DNA of 64,000 nt from positions 1,275,501 to 1,339,500 of the forward strand of contig JALGQZ010000013.1 in assembly GCA_023105745.1 (NCBI GenBank). The letters are read 5' to 3'. Below are positions 34,495 to 46,122 of the stretch, in pieces. This DNA comes from Austropuccinia psidii (lineage: Eukaryota; Basidiomycota; Pucciniomycetes; Pucciniales; Sphaerophragmiaceae). Numbering within the stretch: the first letter of the stretch is position 1; the number at the start of each line of letters is the position of its first letter. The translations under genes and the position numbers were made by a program. Under the pieces are notes generated by a model. The model saw nothing but the letters and a program-made list of their open reading frames with translations. It ran no database searches and had not been told where the DNA came from.

Positions 34495-37335
34495 TTTGGG
34501 GGCCTGGCCATGATATTTACTTTAAAAGACCTTTAAAAAAAGATTCTGATTGGGTTTATCCAATAATAAATTATAATTATAATCATAAAGTTATATAATA
34601 ATTTTATACTTATTAATTCTAAAATCTATTGAGGCATTTGGAAAGCAATTGTACTGTCTTACATGTGGTTTTTCACATCCTTAGACTTGCAAGAACTTTC
34701 TTTGAGTGACTCTAGTTATTGAAAAAGATATTTTATAAATCAAAAATAATTTTATATTATAAATTAACATTATAATAGAATAATATTCATTTTTATTTTA
34801 TTCTTTAAAAAAAAAACATAAAAAATATCAAAAAATATTCAAAACCAAAAAAAAATAATTTTTCTTCATTTTTTCATTTATTTCATTTATTAAAAGTTAT
34901 AAAAGCAATTTTTATGTGGAAAATTGCCATATCTTACCAAAAAATAACACTTCTTATATAAAAGACTTATATTTATTTGTCTTTTTTAGTGTTTGAAGAC
35001 AATCCAACAGAAACCAACCAAACCACTGTTGAAAGATTGGTGGAAGAAACTTGCCCAAGTTCTCCAACACCAATTGTCACTAAGAAAAAGCAAGCTAAAA
35101 AATTAGACTTTCCAGGACCCACTATTAAGGACTCTGAAAGTGAGTACCTCCTTTATAAATTTCCATAAGAAGAATTCTTGTCCTGAAACCTTCTTCTTTC
35201 TTATTTCTTAAATTATGACTACCAGAAAAGGCTCCCAATACTCCATCCAATCAGATGAAGCTGGACTCAGAGATAGAATTGATCCCTCAAAAGGGAAAAG
35301 AAAGGGTAATATCCCCAGTGGAACAGAATCCACACAAGGAAGTGCCTTATCCCAAAGGCAAGTCCCAGAAATGCCCATGATATCTGAGCCAGAGTTAGAA
35401 CTAAGTATGAGTAACTCAAACAGGTACAAATCACATTCAGGGGGCTCAGATAGACATTTACATGAGCAAGTACAAGCAGTACTACACAGTGTACAAAGAC
35501 AACGACTGGGAAATGTTGCCTCAAATACACCAAGGAGTGATGAACTCCTGGAACATCCTCAAAAAGGAGGAAATAGTGAGATACTCCAATGGATGGAATC
35601 CACTATCATCCAAACCTCAAATCAAAAAGATCAAGGAGTACCATGCCAAAAAGAACGAGGCATCCAAGGAAGAAGCCCCAAGGCAACCCACTTCCCCAAG
35701 AAGGGAAGAAGAACAATAAAAATAACTTGAGAAAACCATATTCCCCAAGCTACAGGATTCCGAAAATACAAAAGGATGCCATGGACAATGTCTTAAAAAT
35801 GGCCAGAACCTTGATGGAATTCAAGGACAAGGAGGAACAAAGAATGAGACAACCTCATTTCCCAAAGAAATAACCTTGTCCAAAGATGTTGTAAATACTT
35901 TAACAGAAATTAGAAATAGTATATTACCTCTAGAAGAAATTAAAAATAATTTATTATCATTACAAGAAGTAAACAATAATTTATCTTCTTTAACAAAAAT
36001 TATTGTACAAAACAAAAAGGAAATTGACAACATCAAATTTGTTGTTGAAAATAACAAACCAAATGTTTCAACTTACAATACTCAAAAATTAATACAAGGA
36101 CAACAAGAATTGTATAAATACATAAAAGATATCAAAGATAAAACTTTGACAATCAATTATGACATGAGTATTGATAATCTTACAGAAAAATTGAATGAAT
36201 TAAGTATTTCTGTAGAAATATTTGAAGAAAAGACTTCATCATACCAGAAATTACTTTCAGACCATGTGGAAAAAAGTGATGAAGCAAGAATGCATCTGAA
36301 AGATGATATTCAAAGTGAAATAAGACTTATCACTGAAAAAAGGGATAAAATTAATGAGGATAACTCAAATATGCCACAGTTATCAACACCATTTTCTCAC
36401 ATAAGAAGTCCTGTTAAACCAAAAGAGGAATTAACAAATCCATTCATAACAGACTTGAGTCACCAAGACAATAACCAAGTCTTAATGAAGGAAGAACATC
36501 AATTGAAAGCATAGCCAACATTCACAGGAGAAGGTGAATATGACCATATGTCATTTATTAAGACGATTGACATTCTACAAGAAGATTATGCAATACCAGA
36601 TGAATTAATCACTGCAAGATTACACTCATTTTTTGAGAAATCTGCAAAAAGATTGTATTATGGCATAAGACAAACAAATGGCAAAAATACCTGGCCTTGG
36701 TGGAAACAAGGAATAATCACCAAAGTGGGCTAATGATTCCTGGAGGTACAAAATAGAAAATGCATTTGAAAACTCCTTCTTTGACCCAGACAAAGATAAA
36801 CCTTTGACTTGGTTCTTAAAACAAGTTGAAAGATTAAATGCACTGTACCCAGAAATGTCACAAAAAATGGTACACATGAAAATACTTAAGAAAGGTGGAG
36901 GTGAGTTGGAACATGCCCTGAGAAGCAGGTGTATAGGACCATGATCTACAGAAGAGTATATCAATGCACTAGAAGACATAGTGACAAGGACAAAAATTGG
37001 ACATCAAAAGTCCAAATAAGCCATTTATCAAAAAGGATAAATCAAAAGAAGATTTCAAGCCCAATACATCCAACAATAATGAGCAAAGAAAATGCCAAAA
37101 ATGTGGAGGTATTGGACACTTGGCCAATAATTGCCTTAAAAAAGCAAAAATCAATGAAATTGTGGAAACAGAAGACCACAATAAAAAAGAAGAAGAATCT
37201 GATTCTGAAAAGGACACTGAAGAATCAAAAACTTCTTAAAGTGATGAAATCAATAGAATTAATGAACAAATAAATAATATTGATTTGATATATGAAGTAC
37301 TAGATGTCAATTCAAACTTACCACAAGTTGGGACA
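34495..37335 (+). mobile_element. 5' internal part of a Ty3/gypsy element, cut by a second element
   Basis: It starts at the primer-binding region after the LTR, contains gag, and stops in the frame SNLPQVG at 37335, where another LTR begins. The rest of this element is not in the window. Confidence 0.85.
34985..37335 (+). pseudogene. gag: Gag (and start of Pol linker) of the interrupted Ty3/gypsy element
   Basis: The frames are scattered by shifts and stops. Pieces in order: an acidic N-terminal exon (34985-35140, with a gtgagt donor), a Ser/Gln-rich block (MTTRKGSQYSIQSDEAG from 35215), a coiled-coil block (35876-36480, ending before a TAG), the capsid region (FTGEGEYDHMSFIKTID at about 36525, TWFLKQVERLNALYPEMSQ at about 36810), and a CCHC knuckle CQKCGGIGHLANNC (about 37093). 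After it an acidic linker leads towards protease but is cut at 37335. I recognise this Gag type from Austropuccinia elements. Gag would form the retrotransposon particle. This copy is dead. Confidence 0.87.
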
Positions 37336-38774
37336 TGTCAGCCTGTGACTCAAAACCAGAGCACAAGCTTGACAGCCAAAATACCATAAATCAATGGTAT
37401 AGCCAAGATACCACCAAAACATGGATCTGAGAAAAACTAGCTCAAAAGGTATCAAAAGAAAGAGGAAACTCACTTCTTTCTGAAAATATATGTCCCATCA
37501 CCATAGGACAAAGAATAACACAGTTATTCATGCTCAAAGTTGTTGCTGAGCATAAACCTTAATTTTCACCTCTCATCTAAAATACAGAGTAAGAGGTTTA
37601 ACCCCAGCAAATGGGTATGCAAAAAGAAGGTCTAAGCCAGGGCTATCCAATGGTACCAGACAAACTGAGCTAGCACCAGTATTACTGAAGTTATGGTCAA
37701 ATTCAGGCCAAATAAGGGTGAACAAAACATTCACCTCTCATCTAACTTCTACAGTTTTAGTGTGAGATACCTAAAGTGGGGTCTTTTTGGAAAGCACAAA
37801 ATCAGGGCTATCTGATGGTGTCATTCATTTCCTCAGATCTCATCTATAGCAGAAGGTATGGGGCAAACAAGCCCAATAAAGCTTTTTGCCTAAACCATGC
37901 ATATGTACAAAAATCTTGTACATGGCATAACTTTGCCATATTTAATGATAACCATATCAAATAAGGTACCATTGTGTAGAACACATACAGGGCTACACAC
38001 TGATTCAGCTTTGAGGTTGATATCTCAAGAACTGACAAAGTTACAGCTGTTATAAGGTCAAAATCCCACATTCTGACCAATACAACCTTACCATGGGATA
38101 ATACCCCATAACCATAATTATGAGGTGTCAAACTGACAAAGAAGAATGTTTATACTTCAATAAATCATAAGTCAGTCAATACTGGGGTCCCATCCAGTTT
38201 CTGTACAGCATTCTACGCATCATACACGTCAGAATAGGGCTATGTGGTCTCCAAATGAAAATTTTCACCCTGTATTGGTGAAAACTGCCCGGATGTGGTT
38301 TCAAAACCACATCTGAGCCCAATACAGGCTATACATGTCCTTGCAAACCACAAGCCTGTCTCAGAGAGTGAAGAAATCTTCACTTTCTCTATGTGGAAAG
38401 GTCTAACAGCCCTTCCACCCCATTTCAGGATAAAAAGGAGGCTTTTCACAGCCAAAATAGTTTTCCTCATCCTGCTCTTGAATACCCTACGTAGTAAACT
38501 GTCAAAAACAGCTTTACTCTTGGGTAATAACCAGGTAGAACTATAATTGTAATTATTGTAGTCTTTATTATTGTAACCCAACAGGTAAAGCTGCACCCAG
38601 GGCTTTCAACAGCGCTCACCACCACTATATTTAATATAGTAAAGCCCTTTTATTCTTAAATTTAACCATCTTTAAAGCTCTTACAGCCTTTTTTAATCCT
38701 TTTTACCATGTCACAGTCATAGTTAAAAGTTGTAAATACATTTATAATACTTTTATCATAGACTAAGCCTGACA
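37336..38774 (+). repeat. 5' LTR (about 1.44 kb)
   Basis: Starts TGTCAGCCTGTGACTC and ends AAGCCTGACA, so TGTCAG and CTGACA form perfect inverted ends. It is followed by TTTTGGGGGCCTGGCC, the likely primer-binding region. The orphan LTR at 29354 is a diverged relative. Confidence 0.93.
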
Positions 38775-39371
38775 TTTTGGGGGCCTGGCCGTGTTTTTCA
38801 ACCTTTGTTAGACCTTAAAAGTAAGTTTTTCACTTATTTTCTTTAATTCTGAAATTTTGTTTTACGTTTTTAGGCGTTTTTTCTCTTAAATAATATATAT
38901 TTTATATATTTTATTTATCAAATTGGTCTATGTACCATTTTTTACTCATATTTTAAGAGTATCTGTCACATGGTTAATACCCACAAGAATTTTATTTTTG
39001 GTGTGTTTTGCATATAAAAACACATAAGCCATCAATAAGTCCTGTATTTTTGATTAAATAAGGACACCTCTGACTGTAAAACTAACAGTTGAGGCATGGC
39101 TAAGTGTATTGTTGACTCAATTACACTTATATACAGCCACTTATACAGATCACACTTGAAAACCACAAGTGAATCTGTGGGATACTGGTGCAAAACCAGT
39201 GTAACAGGGTACCAAAAGCTGTAATTCTGATGTGGAATTGTTAATTCAATTACACTGTCATTATACAGGGAATATTGTAGTGATATACAAGCACAGAGGC
39301 CATTCTTAGATGTGCAAACAGCATTTTAAGAAGTCTTAACTGACATAAGCCCTCTTTTTCCAACTTTGATT
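38775..39371 (+). other. Leader of the second Ty3/gypsy element
   Basis: Primer region, then AT-rich leader. No gene is seen before the first Gag-like frame near 39372. Confidence 0.6.
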
Positions 39372-41231
39372 CAGTGGAAGAGAATTATATCCCACTTGAA
39401 ACCCAGTCACAGGCCAACACACCAGTGACACCCTCAGAACCAGAGGGAAGCAAGGGCAAAGGAAAGAGGTACAGTGAAGGCCTGATTACAGCCAAGAAGT
39501 GGACACCAATAGCCACCCAGAGAAGTAGAAAACCATGAAACTCTTCATCAATACAAGGTAAACCAACCTTAACAGCTTGTACAGGGAATATTAATATAAT
39601 TAACCCAGTTGTAACCTCTAAAGGTAAATCTCCCAAATCAGGAGACAACAAATTTGTACAAGGCACAGTCAAAGGTAAATACCCTAAGAAAATAAAGTTT
39701 TTGACTTCTTGCAAACACTGATATGTCACCTGTATACCTCAGAGACCTTGGCTTCCAAAGGAACCAGCCAGAGGACAGAGAAGGCTTGTCCAGAACCAGA
39801 AGACCTGGAAGAGGACACCTTTGACACAGTGGTGGATGGCAAAACAATGAGGGAAATAATATAAACCCTGCCATTCACACTCCAATTCAACAGGAACCTC
39901 AAACCAGAGGACTGGAAGGATATGGATCAAGTTCTTCAGCTCCACCAACTCCTCAAAGATTTGTTTCAATGGAGCATGGACAACAAAAGGTTCAACCTGG
40001 CATCTCACTGGGAAGAACTCAGAGCAAGTTTACAGAATATCTGTCTCAAAGAGATAGACTTCAAAGACCTTATGATAATCACAAAAGGTTGGAATCCTAC
40101 CAGACAGTTCAGACTCCTGGAGACAAGGGCACAGAGGATAAGGGAGAATCAAGCCACTATCCAAGCTATAGAAGAACAGTTAACCCAGACAGGGCCTACT
40201 CAGATTCCTTCAGGCTCACAAGGAGCAGGCCAAATCAGCTCTCCAGTGGCTTCACACCATTCAGACACCAACAAATCAATGACCAGGAGTCACAACTCTT
40301 CACAATTCCAGGAGGTTTCCAGGAGAAGAAAATGATACAAGGGGAAAAACAAGACCTCTTTCAGCCAAAGGCAGAAAGAGTCAGACCCCATGATCCAGAA
40401 GTTGTTGGATTTGGTGAAAGAAGTGCACAAGAGCCAGAAGTAGTTGGAAACCACTCTAGAATCAGTAGTCCTAGTAATAGAAACATTACCCCCACTCAGA
40501 TTGAACATAATATTGTTACACCTGATAGTAACATAAACAGTGATGCACTGTGGTTAAAAATGTCCCAATATGCTGAGCAAACTCAAAAGCAGTTTGAAGA
40601 ACTTGAAGCAAGCCATGAGAGGATGAAGGAATTGACAGCCTCCATGGATAAAATTGTTAAAACTCTTCAAGAAGGACATGCTCAATTGAGGAAAGCCTCT
40701 GAAGAAACCAACAAAAGACTGAATCTAGTCTTTGAAGAACAACACCACAGAAAAAGGGACAGGGATTGTCTGGATCAAGACATAAACAAATTGTTTAATG
40801 TCTACCATAACTTGAAGCCCCAACCACAAAGCCAAGTTATGGAAAATCCATATCAACCAGATGACATCAAACCAGATGCCATGTTGATGAATAAGGCAAG
40901 ATCTCAATCACAATACCAGGATGGAGATGGAATGTCTTATTCAGAGAAGGAAGCCTTGAAAAAGCTTCCTGAGGCCACAAGCTGGCCCAAATTCTCTGGA
41001 ACAGGAGAATATGATAATATAGAACTCATAGATTATATTGATGGACTCTTCATTGATGTACCAAGCATACCAGACTACTAGATTACTGCTAGATTAAATA
41101 CAGCATTTAAAGGTCATGCTAGTATATGGTACACAGAAATGAAGGAAATCCATGGCAGAAGAAACTGGCCATGGTGAAAGAGTCAAATCATCCAAAAGTA
41201 CAGTAATGGAACTTGGATATGGCAAACAACC
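39372..41231 (+). pseudogene. gag: Gag N-terminal and capsid region, decayed
   Basis: A Ser/Pro-rich frame from 39372 (ENYIPLETQSQANTPVTP) is broken by a TGA near 39537 and continues in pieces. The frame at 39969-41081 has a charged helical region (SQYAEQTQKQFEELEASHER) and the capsid start (WPKFSGTGEYDNIELIDYID). A TAG follows PSIPDY at 41081, and a TGA follows NWPW at about 41177. It is the same Gag type as in the interrupted element but clearly diverged. The frame then runs directly into the gag-pol frame at 41232. Confidence 0.82.
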
Positions 41232-44200
41232 ATGTCATTTGAAAATGGCAAATACTCAGTGGACAAAGATCCATATGAGTGGTGTCTTAGACAGTCTAAA
41301 AGACTTAAAGCCATTGACCCTCAGATGAACATCCAAATGAGGAATCATAAACTTCTGACACAACTGCCAGGAGAACTAGAGCATGCAGTCAAATGCAGAT
41401 GCAACCAAAATGGCACTCTAGATGACATTGCTAATACCTTACAAGACATAAGGAAAAGAACTAATATAGGGAAATTCACCCCATATAAGAGCAGTGGTTT
41501 AAGAGAGAAACAACCTTTCAGGGTAGAGTTTAAAGACAAACCCAAGGAGAGGGTGGCAGAAGTGACAAAAAAGAAAAACTCTTGTCACAATTGTGGTTCA
41601 ACAGACCACTATTCCAACAAATGTCCAAAGGAAAAGAAAAAACTCTATGCCGTTGAGAAAGTCCCAGAAGAGGAATCCCCAACAGAGGATTCTGAATCAG
41701 ACTCCATGGGTGATGCTATCAGAGAACAATCTGATGATGATCAAGAACCAAGAGAAGAATTTCTGGTGGAATACCAAGAGGAAACCCAACTAGAAATTCA
41801 GGACATACAGTTGGAAGCAGGCATGCCACAGGATACTTCCAACAAAAACTTGTGCAAACATACACAAGATGCACAAAAATTCCTGGTTACACCAACCAAA
41901 GGGATGGCATATATACATGGAACAGCCACAAAAGTGACTGTCTGTATTGAAAATGCTCAGCATCCACTGATCATTGACAGTGGAGCACACTGCTCCATAG
42001 TGGCCAGAGAATATCTGGACAACCACTTCCCAAATTGGGAAGAACAACTCTTTCCCACCAAGGCAGAGAACTTTAAAAGTGCATCAGGGAAGATGACTTC
42101 CATTGGGAAAATTATCAAAGAGATAATTATACCCCATAGGAAAGAAAATATCAGACTCAACCCAGACTTTTCAGTGCTTGACAATGCCCACATCCAAGGG
42201 TTCTTACTGGGAAGAGACTACCAGAGGATGTATGGCATAGATATTTACAACAGTAAAAATAGGCACATTACCATTGGTACCAACAAAGAAAAGAAATTTT
42301 CACTTGATATATACCAGATATCTTCTCAAGATCCACTGAAAGAAATTCTGAATGAATTCAGGGAGGGACAGTTTAGCACTACCCTCACTAGTAAAGAAAA
42401 ACTAAGTTTACTGAAGATGCTGAGGAATAACAGACCAGCATTTGCAATTGGTGAAGAACCATTAGGAAAGATCAAAGGCCATGATATAGAACTATATCTG
42501 GATGTGGAAAGACCTTATCCACCCATGCTCAGGAGACCTCCTTATCCAGAAATTCTGGAAACAAGGAAAGAAATTGAAAAACACATCAATGAACTACTGG
42601 AAATGGATGTCATCAGAAAGATTGGACATAATGAGAGAGTGGAAATAACCACTCCTGTCCTAATAACCTGGCATGATGGCAAGTGTAGACTGTGTGGATA
42701 CTTCAGAGCTCTGAATAACTACACAAAAGCAGACAGGTACCCTATACCAAGGATACCTCATGCCTTGGATAAACTGGCAAAAGCCAAATACATAACCAAG
42801 ATGTATTGTATGAAAGGCTTCCACCAAAATGGAGTTAAACAAAACTCCATGAAATTCCTCAGAATAATATGCCATATGGGCATATATGAGTATACCAGGA
42901 TGCCATTTGGCATCAAAAATGCACCAGCCCACTTCCAAAGGATGATGGACACAATATTTCAAGAAGAAATATTGGAAGGCTGGATGGTGGTATATATTGA
43001 TGATATCCTTATATACTCAGAAACATGGGAAGACCATGTGAAATACATAGACAGAGTGCTAAGTAAATGTACACCCATTTATCTGAAGATTTCACCGAAA
43101 AAGTGTAATTTTGGCCAACAAGAGCTACTAGCTCTAGGACATAAAGTCTCAGGTCTTAGTCTGGCAATTGACCAAAATAAAGTAGCAGAAGTACTGCAAA
43201 AGCCAGTACCAAAGAGCATCAAGAAGATGCAATCTTTCCTTGGGTTCGCTAGCTACTACAGAAACCACATCAAGAATTTTGCCCACATAACTAGTAGTTT
43301 ATACAAGTTATGTTCAAAAGATGTAGTTTTTGAAATTACCAAGCAAAGGAGGGATGCATATGAGAGGAGCAAACATGAACTCGCAAATGCACCTGTGCTC
43401 ATCTTACCTGACTTTGAACTACAATTCAAGTTATAAATAGATGCAGCATGAAGCCAAGGCTTAGGAGCAGCCCTTCACCAAAGGCGAATTGAGGATGGTG
43501 AACCAAGAGCGGGAGTAATATGTTACATCTCTAGGCAACTGAAAGATTCAGAAGCCAGGTATGGGGCCACCCAGACTGAATGTCTATTCTTAGTCTGGGC
43601 TCTGGAGAAACTCCATTATTATTTGGAGGGTGCAGTCTTTGAAGTTTACACAGACTGCACAGCCTTGAAGTCTTTACTGAACATGAAGACTACAAATAGA
43701 CACATTCTGAGATGGCAAATAGCCATCCAAGAGTATAAAGGGAACATGACCATTGTATATAAAGAAGGTAAAAGCCATACCAATGCGGATGGCCTCAGCA
43801 GGTGGCCACTGGATAATGTCAAGAGCAATCCAGCTTATGATCCTGAAGTTGCAGCCAAGATCCCCATCCATTTCATGGAAATAGATAGGAGGAGAAACTT
43901 CAGATTCTCTGAATGGGCACCAGGAAGTGGTACCCTTGACAGTGGGAACACTGATTCAGAAGGAATAGAAACTCCCATACTGGGAATAAGCTCCTCAGAA
44001 CTGCACAATGAATTTTTCAGTGCAGTACTGAAGTCTTCTGCCAAACACAAACAGTGTGGCATATTACTAGAGCTCCTTCAACAAAAGTACAGGAGTCCAG
44101 AACTGGAATCCCAGCTGGAAGAACCCTGGTTGAGGGCTTGAAAGGATGACAAGTTCTTCCTTGTGGATGGTCTGCTTTACCACAGAGAGAAGCACACAAG

Positions 44201-45425
44201 TGCACTCACAGTGGTAGACAGAGACCACATCTCTCTGATCCTACAGGAATATCATGACTGCCCCTATATGGGACACATGAGTGAAGACAGGACCAGAGAG
44301 AGGGTAGCAAGCATAGCTTGGTGGCCCAAGTGGGAACAAGAGTTGAGTGAATACATCAATACTTGTGAAAGATGCCAAAAGGCAAACAGAAAACATGGGA
44401 AGAAGTATGGGTTACTTCAGCACATAGAAGAACCCAAACACCCATGGGAGACCATCAATATGGACTGGGTCACAGGACTTGTCCCAGGAGGCAAAGAAAA
44501 CTACAATGCCTGCCTAATCATAGTTGATAGGTTCAGCAAGAGCATGAGGTGTCTACCATGCCATAAAGAGGACACAGCCATGGATACTGCCCTGTTATTC
44601 TGGAATAACATCATATCCACCTGTGGAGTCCCTAACATAATCATTAGTGATAGGGACCCAAAATTCACATCTGAATTTTGGACCAACTTATATGAAATGC
44701 TCGGCACCAAGCTTGCATTCTCCACAGCTTAACATCCACAAACAGATGGCCTAGCTGAAAGGATGATCCAGACAATGGAAGACATCCTTAGAAGGTTCTG
44801 TGCCTATGGCATGGAATACAAGGACCATGAGGGATACACCCATGACTGGGTTACCCTTCTACCAAGTGTCCAACTGGCTTATAATACAAGTCAGCACTCT
44901 ACCACAGGAAAAACATCTGCAGTGGTAGGGAAAGGGTGGAATCCCCTACTACCTGTGGATCACTTGAAGAAGAATCTTCTAACCATCCACCCCAAAGCCA
45001 AACACTTCCATGATATGTGGAGAAGGGCTTGTGACACAGCTGCCAAATGCATAGCTGAGGCAAAAGAATATAATAAGCAGAGGTGGGACAAGACACACAT
45101 GGAACCCAAATTTAAGGAAGGGGACCAGCTGCTAGTGTCCACACTGAACTTTAATAATATTAAAGGACCTAAGAAAATGAGAGACTAATTTTTAGGGCCC
45201 TTCACTATCATTAAATTGTTAGGGAAAAATGCAGTGGAAATCAAACTTACAGAGGAATTTTCCAGAAAGCACCCAGTCTTTCCAGTAAGTTTGGTCAAAC
45301 CATACTTCCAAACAGAGGAGGACAAATTCCCCTCCAGGAAGAAGAACCCCACAACACCTGACATAGGGGAAGTGGAGGACTCCCCTGGACCTGTGAGTAA
45401 AATCAGACTTAATGGGAAGGATTAG
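41232..45425 (+). pseudogene. pol: Gag-Pol (zinc knuckle, PR, RT, RNase H, IN, truncated chromodomain)
   Basis: The 734-codon open stretch at 41232-43436 contains the end of capsid (DPYEWCLRQSKRLKAID), a CCHC knuckle CHNCGSTDHYSNKC (41584), protease LIIDSGAHCS (41967) and RT with VVYIDDILIY (42990) and IKKMQSFLGFASYYR. RT motif A reads YITKMYCMKGFHQN, where related elements have Met-Asp-x-Leu-Lys-Gly, so the catalytic Asp is probably lost. After a stop at 43436 come RNase H ([32 protein letters not shown]) and integrase ([44 protein letters not shown]), with stops near 44140, 44731 and 45188. The frame ends in KIRLNGKD, the first residues of the chromodomain segment. Confidence 0.93.
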
Positions 45426-46122
45426 ACACCAGGGCAAATCTCGTGTCAATCGTCGGCGATTGACTTCACGTCAAGCAGGATAAAAGTCGAGCTCACGTCA
45501 AGCAAAAATCAAGCGAACGTCGAGCACACCTCCTACTCTTGTCTTACACCAAATCCTGTGACATCCACCAATATTGGCTCCGCTGTGCCTTCAACTCAGA
45601 TTCCTCACCACCTGATCATCCCGCAACCGTCCGATGGTTGGTAAAAATTACACAAGACCCGCCTGTTTGCACAAACACACATCAAAGAGGTCCTTCAGCC
45701 AGTCTTGATGTAGGCGGGGGGTTTGACTTCACCAGGTCATCCATAAAAGGACTCTGCCTGAGCGGGATTGTCGTTTTGCAGGTGACACTGGTAGAGTCCG
45801 CCACACAATACCGCGGGTGCGGGTGCGCATGCGTGTGCATTGGCGTGTGCGGGTGTGGGTGTGCAAGGGCCACTTCCCCTTCCAACATGATGATGGCGCA
45901 GTTAGAAATTTTGGATGCTGTGAAAGGTGAGTGTGTGGGTCATGTGATCATTGAACTTGGCTTATTCACACTGTACCCAATGTCAAAATAGTAAGTTCTT
46001 TGTGGCAATGTGAAATAATGGGCTTTGCTTGTCACAATGGCATGTCTCTGTCACTAAATTTTGAGGCAGTTATTTCACTAGCAAAATTGCTAATGAATCT
46101 GAGAGATTTGCATTTCTGTAGA
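45426..46122. other. GC-richer spacer right of the truncated retroelement
   Basis: A sharp rise in G+C and CpG begins here. It contains repeated CACGTCAAGCA-like words (45464-45515), a short hairpin TCAATCG..CGATTGA (45447-45464) and a GTGCGGGT-type simple repeat (45825-45872). The open frame 45539-45991 is not convincing. This is either the end of an inserted element or the boundary of a different block. I recall similar sequence in other rust loci but cannot verify it. Confidence 0.5.

Larger units (their letters stand above)
37336..45425 (+). mobile_element. Second Ty3/gypsy element, inserted in the first and truncated at its 3' end
   Basis: 5' LTR at 37336-38774, primer region, gag and pol follow in order. 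The reading frame stops inside the start of the chromodomain linker (KIRLNGKD) at 45425, where the base composition changes abruptly. There is no 3' LTR in the window. The five bases before the LTR (GGACA) would be one copy of the target duplication. Confidence 0.9.

Noticed and set aside
45539..45991. 150-codon frame with Cys/Gly-Val repeats
   Set aside because: Part comes from a GTGCGGGT simple repeat, and there is no promoter or domain.
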